Shown: positions 1 through 9,829 of the stretch, one piece after another
How the letters are laid out: each line of letters begins with the position of its first letter
How positions within the stretch are numbered: position 1 is the first letter of the stretch
Assembly: GCA_004154925.1 (NCBI GenBank)
Contig: QJNS01000095.1
Location: 124,001 to 188,000, forward strand
Source of the DNA: Monosporascus cannonballus
Lineage: Eukaryota > Ascomycota > Sordariomycetes > Xylariales
Direction of reading: 5' to 3'
DNA length: 64,000 bases
The notes under the pieces: model-generated
What the model was told of the DNA's origin: nothing
What the model saw: only the letters and a program-made list of their open reading frames with translations
The model's database searches: none
Made by a program: the position numbers and the translations under genes

Positions 1-1121
1 GCTCCGCCAGGCTGAGCGTCAGGATGGTATGGGGTAATATCCTAGCGAGGTGGGGCAGGAAGCCCTTATATATGGCGAAGAAGCCCTCGGTCTTTATTGT
101 CTTGCCTAGGCAATCGAAAACACCTTTGTACAGGTTGCCGTGTTGGTTGTACAGCCGTGACATGATGGTGTCTATCACCGGATCAGCAAAGTCTCCATGC
201 ATAACGTCAAGATACTTCCAGAGACTTACCTGGGGGATGCATAACGCAGCAGACAACAAAGCCCGACACGGTACTGCTGGCCAGGTGGAGCGGCGCGCCC
301 TCCTGCATGCCTAAGTGCCGCATGAGCCTCCTCTTGGCGAAGAAGTATGTGGGCAACTGCACCGAGCTGCCAAAACCCGTCCTTATCATCGCCGCACCCA
401 CGCCTCTATACAACCCGCTGAAGCCCTCCGCTTTGTAGATTTGGGTCGTGCCGTCGAGCGCATTGCGATACTGATGCTGGGTTCCGACCGGTAAGAAGGG
501 AGAGTAGCTCTGCAAGCGCGTCTTCACCAGGAAGAACGGGCTCCCGGCAGCGGCGCCGATGATGCCCGAGGTCGCGCCACAGAACATGTTGATACCGAGG
601 TTCTGCTTCGAGCCGTCGCGAAGGAGCAGCGTGGCCAGTCCATTGCGCATCGGCTCGTAGAAGCCCAACCGACACCCGTTGAGCAAGACCTGATAGACGT
701 ACGCGCATCCGAGGCCGCGGTATATCCCACGCAGCCCCTCGTTCCGGATGATAACACCGACGCCGTGGAAGGGGCCTCTATAGTGGTGCGGCTGGTGGCC
801 TTTGGATTGAAGCTCGCCCTGGAGTTGCATCCTGGTTCGCAGCCGTGGCGTCAGCTTCGGCGTTTTCGAGTTGGGAGTAGACACGACATCAATGGAAGGC
901 ATTGACGGCTCACATTCACGGGCGCGCCATGGGCACATCATCGCGAGGGGAGAGCGCGTACCTGATCTTGACCGTCTCGAAAGGGTGCGTGGCCGTGACA
1001 GCACCGCAGGCGGCTATACCGCCTGCTATGAAGGCACTGAAGCTTGATGTCAGTTCGATGCGAACCTCTCAGCATTTCCCACTGCCTATTTTTGCTATGC
1101 TTACCCAGTCGTAGTGGACAT
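1..1121 (-). CDS. OAC1: Mitochondrial oxaloacetate carrier (SLC25 family), 3' end outside window
   Basis: Inner-membrane mitochondrial carrier most like yeast Oac1, which moves oxaloacetate, sulfate and related anions. Exons on the minus strand: 1121-1105, 1042-962, 831-230 and 171-1; the introns are GT-AG and the phases match. About 290 residues are visible and the stop lies beyond base 1. The three carrier repeats carry the signatures HPFETVKIR, SPFFLVKTR and HPPDTIMSR. The second has F where other carriers have an acidic residue, as is usual in this subfamily. The stretch GCAYVYQVLLNGCRLGFYEP and the last exon (NLYKGVFDCLGKTIKTEG, ending HTILTLSLAE) fit Oac1 closely. The start ATG at 1121 gives a 17-nt first coding exon. 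Other carriers are possible but much less likely. Confidence 0.92.
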
Positions 1122-2542
1122 CTCACCACTCCAAGCTGCTGACCCTTCTGGCCTCTAGCTCGTCTCTTGATTTTGTAGCCAGGCACGCAGGTACTGAAGC
1201 TCGCGTATCTAAGAGTATAGACTGGAGAAGCTACCCTAGGTAGGTATGAGAAGCTTCAGTGTGACGTCCGGTTCTGCGCTCGGAGTGGTTGAGAGGTGTA
1301 AGGACAATGGATCACCCTCTCATTTTCATACCAATGGAATGTGAAGGCTCACAATTTCTTTTTTTTATACCGCCGCTGCACAATGACGGCGGTGGTAATA
1401 AAAGAGTAAGCATTTGGGTGTATGCTGTCAGGGAGAATTCCCTCCCAAAAGTCCGAAGTCGGTGTATTGCCATAGGTCGCTAACTGATCACTAGCAAACT
1501 ACTAACAAGTTGAGTATCTATACCGGCTATAACCGGCTCTCCGGCGCCCGCCTACGGGGTACCCGGAACATAAGCGTAGGGACATGTATGTACATACCCA
1601 GGGAGGGACTAAATCTTATACTAAGTGGGCATAGATCGGCTGGGACGGAGGTTATACTAACTATCCCGGAGTTACCTAACACACACCCGGTACATAGATA
1701 AGTTCATATACCTACCTAGTAGGAATATGGGAGGCTTACTAATGCATATCATCTAGCCCTGCTCAGCTAAATGGTTCATACTGAGATGTATTTCTAGGGG
1801 ATACCTATCCGTAAAAACACATTATTTAAGGAAGACTAGCTCTAATAGGTATCATAAAGCGAAGTCTATTGTGGAAACTGGGGTCTCTCCTTCGTAAAGG
1901 TCCCAAAAATGCGTTTGATAATGATTAGAAGACAATAACTGTATGAAGAGTCTCACACGCCAAACAACATGCAAAGCCATGATCCATTAAGAACATCTTT
2001 AAAACCCGGGTTATTCACCCGAAGATTCAGTTACTGACCGTGTCGGTATAACACACACTGCCTCATCACGAGTCAGTTTCGAGATGTCTCTTCATACACT
2101 TGATATCCCGCGTTACGAGTAGCTCAGATGACACGTAACGTCCTGTTCTCTAGCTGCTTCCTACCGCCCCCTACAAGTCCGGTTGACATATATATAGTCG
2201 AGTCGCTGCTAGGTGACGTAAGAGAAAACGCGGCCCGGCCTGCCTATTCCAGTCTCAACCAGCACCTCAGACCGTATACAGAGTCCGAGATAGAGTTCGG
2301 ATGCCGTCTTGGTCGGGTCAGTGTGAGAACACTGGCAGCGTTGGCTACAGTTTGCCAAGTGTTAAGTCGCCGACGACATAAAGTGTTGATGTGCGACATT
2401 AGGAGCATTGCTGCATTTGAGGCGAGGCGGTGGTCAAAAATGCATTGCCATATTGTTACCGAGTCCATCGGCGCAAGTAATGCATGCATCGGCCCCCCGC
2501 CGTTGACGAGGGAATTCGGTGTGCGTGAAAATCGAGTCGACC
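1122..2542. other. Intergenic, upstream of the carrier and downstream of the FHA-RING gene
   Basis: No gene seen. It serves as 5' flank of the carrier and 3' flank of the ligase, both on the minus strand. A 157-codon open frame on the plus strand (2128-2601) overlaps the ligase 3' end and shows no recognisable domain. It also includes TAGGTA/TACCTA-type motifs near 1235-1245 and 1710-1720. Confidence 0.6.
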
Positions 2543-4430
2543 TCATGTCGCTGTCCCAGCTTGCGCGGCAGCATTTAGACTGCTCATTCCGGGCCGCCTA
2601 GAGCTATCCTCACTCACACGCGCAGGATTGCCATCAAAGACCCACGGCCCGGCATCATTCCGTGGAGTCAGCGGGCCTTCCCTGATACCGATGGTGGGAT
2701 TGCCCTCTGGCGAAGGCGTTCGGGCGCCTCGAGGGGAGGCCAATAACGCTGCCGAGCATCCAGCGCTGGTGGTACGGAAGGCCGAGTTCGGGATTGGAAC
2801 GGGGTCCGATGATGCGTACCTCGAAGGAGTCTCCCGCCCGAGTGTCGCAGGATCGATATGCACTGTCAAATCACCGACATCCATACCACCATGCGATGAC
2901 TCGGGAGTGTCTCTATCACTAGCGTGGGCCCCGGACGAAGGCGCATCCGTATCTATCAGCTGAGGCATTGATTGCTCGAGCCTCTCTTCCTGTGCATCTT
3001 CCATGCCAGAGTCGAGTTGCTGCCATTCATCCGAGGGCTCGTCTACCTCAGCGTCCAAGTCTGCAGCAGCGCGACAATTTGGACAAATGAATATGGGAGC
3101 AGACGGCCCTATCAACAATCCCCGAATACATTTGTAGTGCCAAGTGTGGGAGCAAGGTGCAACAAAAAGCGATTGGCAAGGCTACATGTAATCATTAGTA
3201 CAGCAACCGGGCAGATCTCAAGAGCTGTCTTGATGAGGTAATGCAACACATACGGCGATGGCATTCAAACATATCGAACAGTCTTGTGCGTGTGACGCTG
3301 TCGATGCAGCCGAGGTCATGTTTCGCAGGAGTTTATGAGTTGCCACACTGCAAAGAAAGGCAGGTTAGATCTTGCACCCTGAATCAGGCGATCAAAAATT
3401 CTTCACACTCGCGAAGGAGGGACCTCGGCGGACCGAGGAGGCAAGAGTGTGATGGGAAATCAAGGGTGACGTACTTGAAAGAGTTGGGCTTCGCCTGCCA
3501 GCCTCGGTTGAGCTCGATTCGCATCTTTACGCAGCGGTATATCATCTCCTCTCCGCCCTTGAAATCTATTCCTAACTGTACTATGTCGCCGTCGTTGATG
3601 GGGAAAGGTTTCGATTCGGTGCCTGGCGCGCTCAGCCGGATATGGTTAAGGAATGTGCCAGATGAGCTCTTGACATCCCTGATATACCATTTGCCATCCT
3701 CAAACCAGAATTCACAATGCCGCCGGCTGACGACTTTGCTCTTGAATCCGACAGGGGCGGCGGATGGAGCATTTGCAGGAATGGGTGTGTGGTTCTCTCG
3801 CTCCGAGTAACGGCCAACCTTGATAACTTCCTTTCCAGTTGGTAAGGTGCGCGACATAGGGGTAAAGGACAGAGAGGGCCGGTTCGACCGGGGGTCGTAG
3901 AAGGCCGAAAAGCGAATGCTGGGTAACATTTCAGGGGACGGATCGCCCGTAGTTGCTGAACGTGTCCGCGTCATTGCTGTCTCAAACGCGTGGTCTCCCA
4001 GATCAGGCACAGTCCTCGATCTGGAGAGTGGCTCGGCGGTGTTTTCCCGGGACTCAATCGGCGGCGGCTGACGCGACGCCCGCTCGAGAGCACCGTCCTG
4101 ACTATTCGTGGTAGCAAGCAGCTCGGACGCGGGTCCTTCGGAGTTATGAGTGGCTTCAGAGAATAGCGGGCTATCGTGTAAAGCGGTAGTGCTAGGAATA
4201 AGGCTCCTCGGGCGGATGGGATTGTGGGGCCGAGGCGATGATGAGGCGGAGGGGGCGGCGGCAATATCGTGGATAGGACGAACGGCGGCAAGTGGCGGCT
4301 CACGCGACAAGAGATGACTGTGGGTGTAATTGCGAATGTTGATGAAATCTCGAAGTCTACTGCCCCGGGTGGACGAGGTGGCAAGCGGCAAGGATGTGCC
4401 TGGTGACGAGGGTGCAGGCTGAGTGAACAT
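2543..4430 (-). CDS. dma1: FHA-RING E3 ubiquitin ligase, Dma1/Chf family
   Basis: Predicted 562-residue ubiquitin ligase. Relatives (S. pombe Dma1, yeast Dma1/Dma2, human CHFR/RNF8 class) act in the spindle checkpoint, septin and septation control and mitotic exit. Exons: 4430-3475, 3347-3254 and 3181-2543; introns of 127 and 72 nt with matching phase. Residues 1 to about 190 are Ser/Pro-rich and low in complexity. An FHA domain follows (about 195-310, with KVGRYSER, KVVSRRHCEFW and SSSGTFLNHIRLS), which would bind phosphothreonine. A RING-H2 finger spans residues 342-386 with ligands C342, C345, C360, H362, H365, C368, C383 and C386. The roughly 175-residue acidic, Ser-rich tail is unstructured. 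The start ATG at 4430 is the first in frame. The identification is firm; the mitotic role is inferred from the family. Confidence 0.93.
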
Positions 4431-6100
4431 TGATCAATCAATTAATTAAGAAGTAAATGATGTAACAAAAGACTAGAAGAGCTGAATGGGGTGATGCTGT
4501 CGTAATTCGTAGGATTTTCTGCAGTATGTATGTAGATGGATAGATTATTGTAAGATAACGGGTTAAGGCAATAATCAATGCAGGATTGCTATTACGGTTA
4601 TTTTTTCGGTAAAGCGAACACCGCCTTAATACTTAATGGGCAAGCACTTACCTAGGTCAATGCAGGTACCGAGCTTACCTGCCTACTTTACACGCATACA
4701 TATTGATCACCCCGACCGATGTGTATATAGCAAACGGGATCCCCTTAGCACTCGGCTGAGATTCTAGTGTACTGATTACCACTTGGGGGAACACATTGGC
4801 TGTTGATTTTCTGTTGGCGACGCTCAATATTGAATGCGTAGATACCTTGGTAGGCATGCCAAGGGGGAGGAAGTCCGCTTTAAGTATAAGGGAGAATCGT
4901 GTAAATGGGTACTTACCTATAGGGTAAGAAGATGTTGTTAAGAATCCTGCTAAGCAACTTATGGCAGCCTTTGTATCTGATTTTATGCATGTAGCTCATT
5001 GCACAGTTGATTTGGAGACAATAAAAGCGCAGTAGCGTAAATAGAGAGAAGCCCTCACCTATGGGGCACCCCGACTGCACGATACTCGGATGAGAAGTTC
5101 GTATGTTTATTGTGACCTAGACTGGTCGAGATGCCTATCTAATGAAACCGGCGACCTGAAAATAAATATCTTCCCCATAGCCGCCAAAATAGGTGCACCC
5201 AACGAACTACGGCCTCGATCCTACAACATCCAACCACTGCATGTGCTACATCTCAGGTGTGGTGGCTGTCATTTATTAGGCCCCGAGTTTGATATAAGAA
5301 TCGACCCGCAACGTGGTGACTTTACCCGCCTTGCATGTAACTTGACTCGGGGACTTTCTGCAACCCACAGATAAGTGAGCAGTCATTGGTGTAAAGTTTG
5401 AACGCATTACCCATTCCTTCTACGAAGTAAAACCACAAAAGTCTAGACCACGAGCCTCTCCTCTACTTCGTACACAGCCTAGGACACAGCAAACTTCAAC
5501 GGCGGCAAGAAGCTCTAAGACCGGGGTGCTGCCCAATGCCAAAGAATTCCTCCGTATACCGCATTCATGGCGTACAGAGGACACGGCTATGACACGGGCT
5601 ATATATTCATGCTATATACGAGGTACGTGGTGCGAGAGCTTGCCAACCAACGCCCACGCCACCTTGGCGGTCAAGTACGTTTAACTGGCAAATCAGGGGG
5701 AAAGCAATCAACCTCTTGTTACATGCTGTATAAATGGATCATATATGGTGGCTGAAATTGGTACCTTGTCATAGCTTCATAAGCCAAACAGGCAGCTGCA
5801 AAAGTGGTAACATATATAGAGCCAACGCTGCTGTCAATGGACGTCTCGCCTTCCCGATGATTTACATGCATCCTACAAACAGACACTGCCCCCACCGTCC
5901 AAGGGACGTGATGGCCTTTGCCAGAGCCTGGCGGGTCTACAATACTACGTAATTGCTGTAAATAGGTTATTAAACTAGTCGTGAGACGAACAACCAGAGC
6001 TAAACATTCAGGGCCGTATCTCGTAAACAAAAATAAATTAATTAGAAAGGTCTCAACCGTTGCCCAGTGGCAGGTTCACTTCTTGTCACCAAAGCTTATC
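4431..6100. other. Intergenic between divergent loci
   Basis: Upstream of the minus-strand ligase and of the plus-strand glycosyltransferase-like remnant. Open frames here (for example 5090-5374 and 5567-5755) are short, have no recognisable domain and no splice or promoter support. Nothing else is identified. Confidence 0.5.
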
Positions 6101-7171
6101 ATGTCTTCCCAAAACAAAAACTGCCGCTTACCTGTGAGTAGACTACACGATCTAGAATCCCGTACTTCCAGCGACCAACACAGCGGTTCGGAATGGGACA
6201 ACGCGTCTCCCCCCTACCACAATGAGGGTAAGACTGAGCCCACCGAGGGGCCAACCCCGGATCGGAGTCGTTGGGCGTTCCTCTCCTACTTCTGTATGAT
6301 CGTGCGAAAGATCGACCGGAAACGCCGTCTAATCTCAGTTGCCGTCTTCTCTGGAGTAACCGTCTTAGGCCTCGAACTGGCTTACCTCGAGTTGCTTGGG
6401 ACCGTTCCACGGGTGGCCCAAGACGTCGACTCAACAGACGCCCAGTTTTGCACGACCTGGCTGGTAAGTGACGATGACCAGCCATACGCTCTAATTCTAC
6501 AGACAGAACAAGACATCCCTGCTTGACACGATCGCTCCCCTTGGGGGATGGAGGAAGCCGCAGGACATCCAGATCGTCGATTTGATCTTCTATGGCCGCA
6601 GTAGGAACGTTGATGTCTTGGACTGTTACCTTGTGAAAAATCTGGCCGCCAACAGCCGTTATCTCGATGAAGTGCGCTTTATCGTACACACGAAAAGAGA
6701 AGACGATCTGGTTTACGTAGGCCAACTCTTGTCGCTAATAGAGGATTACCACATCGGGGACGTGGGGTCTTGTGAAGGTCCGGATTACAGCTACATGTGG
6801 GATATGCACTGAAAAGACACGATATATGTTAAGATCGATACCGATGTAGGATGCGTTTGCCTTCTTCAAGGACATGTGGTGCCCGAGGCTGAGCTGACCC
6901 ACCTCCTCAGGCGTTTATCCATCCCGATGCGATCCTCCAGCTTGCTCATACACGGATCGCCGAGCCTCATCCATTCGCTGACTCTGCCAACTTGGTCAAT
7001 AGCCCGTTGACAGGCACGTACCACTACTTATTCGGCCCTATACACCCCCTCATCTCGGACTCGAGGGCCATGCCGTCATTTCCCACCGCGGAGACATGGC
7101 GGCAGTCTGAAAAGCCGTTCATTCCGCGCTCCAACGGTAGCGAACCGGAGCATGGCGGGTTCAGATGTTAG
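6101..7171 (+). pseudogene. Decayed fungal DXD glycosyltransferase-like gene
   Basis: An ATG at 6101 opens a type II membrane protein: a cytosolic Ser/Pro-rich head, then one membrane helix (about residues 85-103, ISVAVFSGVTVLGLELAYL). A 43-nt intron (6464-6506) restores the frame into LLDTIAPLGGW, DLIFYGRSRNVDVLDCYLVK and YLDEVRFIVHT, which I recognise from a fungal family of putative Golgi glycosyltransferases. A TGA at 6810-6812 stops it after 222 residues. Homology continues in the same frame behind the stop (KDTIYVKIDTDV, a damaged form of the family's DXD motif). It is then shifted in frame and resumes from about 6924 (FIHPDAILQLAH, ANLVNSPLTGTYHYLFG, PTAETWRQSEKPFIPRSNG) to a stop at 7169-7171. 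Premature stop, frameshifts and a damaged metal-binding motif indicate a pseudogene. The family name is from memory of protein motifs, so the enzyme function is tentative. Confidence 0.75.
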
Positions 7172-7560
7172 GTAGGGAGATTAGCTACGCCGTAAGAGTT
7201 TCGTAGGAATAGTATCATATCAACGCAGGAATAGACAGCCGCGGTCGAGTAGCCCTCTTGGTTGAAATGGACGGACAAGCAAGGATCCTCACGGCCCGGG
7301 TCCGACGGTCCTGGGTACGGCCTGGGTCGGTGCTCGGAGCTCGGAGCATCCAGCTGTGGAGGGTGCAGGGTCCACGAGCTATCACGTGGGAGCCGGTCGC
7401 TGATAAGCAAAAGCCGACAATCAAATGCCAAGATAGCTCTACACGTTTTCCCATATGGTCCCACCATATCGTGGGCGTGTGCTTTCCTTCTTAAAATAAA
7501 CTCCCTTCGCGAATCCGTCTATTCTCGTGTCTGCGAGTCCGCCAAACCACGCTCCGCAGT
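7172..7560. other. Intergenic, MPP alpha 5' flank
   Basis: Between the glycosyltransferase-like remnant and the MPP alpha start. Overlapping short frames on both strands (7168-7494) have no recognisable domain. It presumably holds the MPP alpha promoter; no clear TATA box seen. Confidence 0.5.
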
Positions 7561-9396
7561 ATGTTCCGGGCATACTCATCGAGATGCCTAGCCAGAGGTG
7601 TCGCCTCGCCGGCGCGATCCTGGGCTAGGATATCAAAACCCGTGCAGGCCAGTCGAAAACTGGCTACTGTAAATGTGCCACAGCCAAAGGTATGATGATG
7701 ATTCGCATCCCTTCTGCAACCCCCAGGCGGGCGGGTCGCTTCCGTCTCTCCCGGGCATTGCTGACTCTGCTCGCAGGACCTGACAGAGCTCGACCAAATA
7801 ACAACTCTGCCCAACGGGGTTCGCGTGGCATCAGAGGCCTTGCCTGGGTCTTTCTCTGGTGTCGGCGTCTACATCGAAGCCGGATCCAGATTCGAAAATA
7901 GTTATTTGAGCGGAGTCAGCCACATTGTGGACCGGCTAGCCCTCAAGTCCACCGAGAAACGAAGCGCCGAAGAGGTTATCGAGACGGTAGAGTCTCTGGG
8001 CGGCAATATGCAATGTGTTTCGTCCAGGGAGTCCATGATGTACCAAGCTGCGACCTTCAACTCCGCCATCCCGACGGCCACCGAGCTCCTTGCCGAGACG
8101 ATACGGCACCCGAGGATCACCGATGAGGAGGTCGAACAGGAATTAAACACTGCTCAATACGAGATCACCGAGATATGGAAGAAACCAGAACTTATCCTGC
8201 CGGAGCTTGTTCATATGGCGGCGTTTAAAGATAACACCCTAGGTAACCCCTTACTATGTCCCATGGAAAGGATACCGGAAATCGACAAGTCGGTCGTTCG
8301 AGCTTATAGAGATGCATTTTACCGCCCAGAAAGAACAGTCGTTGCTTTTGCTGGGGTCCCGCATGCCGAGGCTGTGCGGCTAGCAACCGATTACTTCGGC
8401 GACATGAAGGCAGCTGAACAGCCGGCGCTGTCGCGGACAGGCTCGGAAACATCCCTCGGCTCGGCCTCGTCAGATAGCGATGCATCCTCTCTCTCATTTT
8501 CGTCATCAACTTCCACATCATCTTCACCATCGCAACAATCACCAAGTATGCTGTCCAGGATACCCCTTTTCAAAAACCTCTCTACCTCCGCATCCCGCAA
8601 TGCATCCGTCCTGAGTCCTCAAGCCATCATGCCATCCCCTGAAGAAATGGCCCGTCCTGCACATTATACCGGCGGATTTATCTCCCTGCCTGTCCAGCCT
8701 CCTTCACTCAACCCCAACCAGCCTACCTTCACACACATCCACCTTGCCTTCGAAGGATTGCCCATTGCCTCCGAAGACATCTATGCACTTGCGACTTTGA
8801 ACACCTTGCTAGGCGGTGGTGGATCCTTCTCGGCCGGGGGGCCTGGAAAGGGCATGTACTCACGGTTATATACGAACGTGCTAAACCAACATGCTTGGGT
8901 GGAGTCCTGCATTGCCTTTAACCACTCCTACACCGATTCCGGCTTGTTCGGCATCTCTGCATTATGCTTGCCTGGACGCACTCAGGCCATGCTCGACGTC
9001 ATGTGCCATGAACTTCGAGCACTCACTTTGGAAACCGGCTTTTCGGCACTGGGACATGTCGAGGTCGCCCGTGCCAAGAATCAGCTGCGGTCCAGCCTGT
9101 TGATGAACCTCGAGAGTCGAATGGTGGAACTAGAAGACCTGGGACGACAAGTTCAGGTCCACGGCCGGAAGGTGCCTGTTCGCGAGATGTGCAGGAAGAT
9201 CGAGAACCTAACGGTAGCAGACTTACGCCGAGTGGCGTCGCAGGTCGTTGGTGGTCACGTGCAGAACAAGGGCAAGGGAAGTGGCGCCCCTACCGTCGTT
9301 ATTCAGGAGGCAGAGGCACCCGGCGTCTCTGCTAAGCAGATGGCCTGGGAGGAGATTGAGGATAGGATATACAAATGGGGCTTGGGCAGACGGTGA
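7561..9396 (+). CDS. MAS2: Mitochondrial processing peptidase, alpha subunit
   Basis: Alpha subunit of the matrix protease that removes presequences from imported proteins; it recognises substrate while the beta subunit cleaves. Exons 7561-7689 and 7777-9396 (87-nt intron, phase 0) give 582 residues. The first about 43 residues are Arg/Ser/Ala-rich without acidic residues, a typical mitochondrial presequence (starts MFRAYSSRCLARG). The M16 peptidase domain follows. The zinc-binding HxxEH of beta is replaced by SHIVDRLALKST, as in all alpha subunits. The glycine-rich substrate loop GGGGSFSAGGPGKGMYSRLY lies near residues 388-407. A Ser-rich insert of about 70 residues (about 259-330) sits between the two halves and is common in filamentous fungi. 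ATG 7561 is preferred over later starts because only it supplies the presequence. Confidence 0.95.
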
Positions 9397-9829
9397 AGGG
9401 AGCGCCGAACCCTCCCCGCCTTAGAGGAACGTGTACAACATTTGTATTAATACGGCGGTTACTAAAGCATGACATGTATGCATGGTGTAACGGCCTGCGA
9501 CCATAATGAGTTTGGTCTCACACGGCATCTACGGTCTACCCGTACTGTGTACAGGTTGATGACTTTGTGGTATTCATGAAGATACGAGTGAGACGCATAC
9601 GATGTCTGTGAATAATGAATTGGGTATTATAGAGCTCGCCAAGAAACCGCGGGTTTAAGACCGCAGCTCTCGTAAGTCCCGAGGTGCTGTGATATTGTTG
9701 GAAAGGTAGACTGGGAGTCATAAGAGTGGAATAGGGGGAAAAAAATTTAGACATGCGATGTTTGGGTGGCATCCGCCTATACTGATACCATCATACAACT
9801 TTTATCTGAGGCTACGCAAACGATACTTG
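9397..9829. other. Intergenic, 3' flank of MPP alpha
   Basis: Short 3' flank of MPP alpha meeting the decayed rhamnosidase on the opposite strand. A run of seven A at 9738-9746 follows a G-rich stretch. No gene seen. Confidence 0.5.

Noticed and set aside
2128..2601. 157-codon plus-strand frame
   Set aside because: Overlaps the 3' end of the FHA-RING gene, has no domain and no supported start; probably chance.
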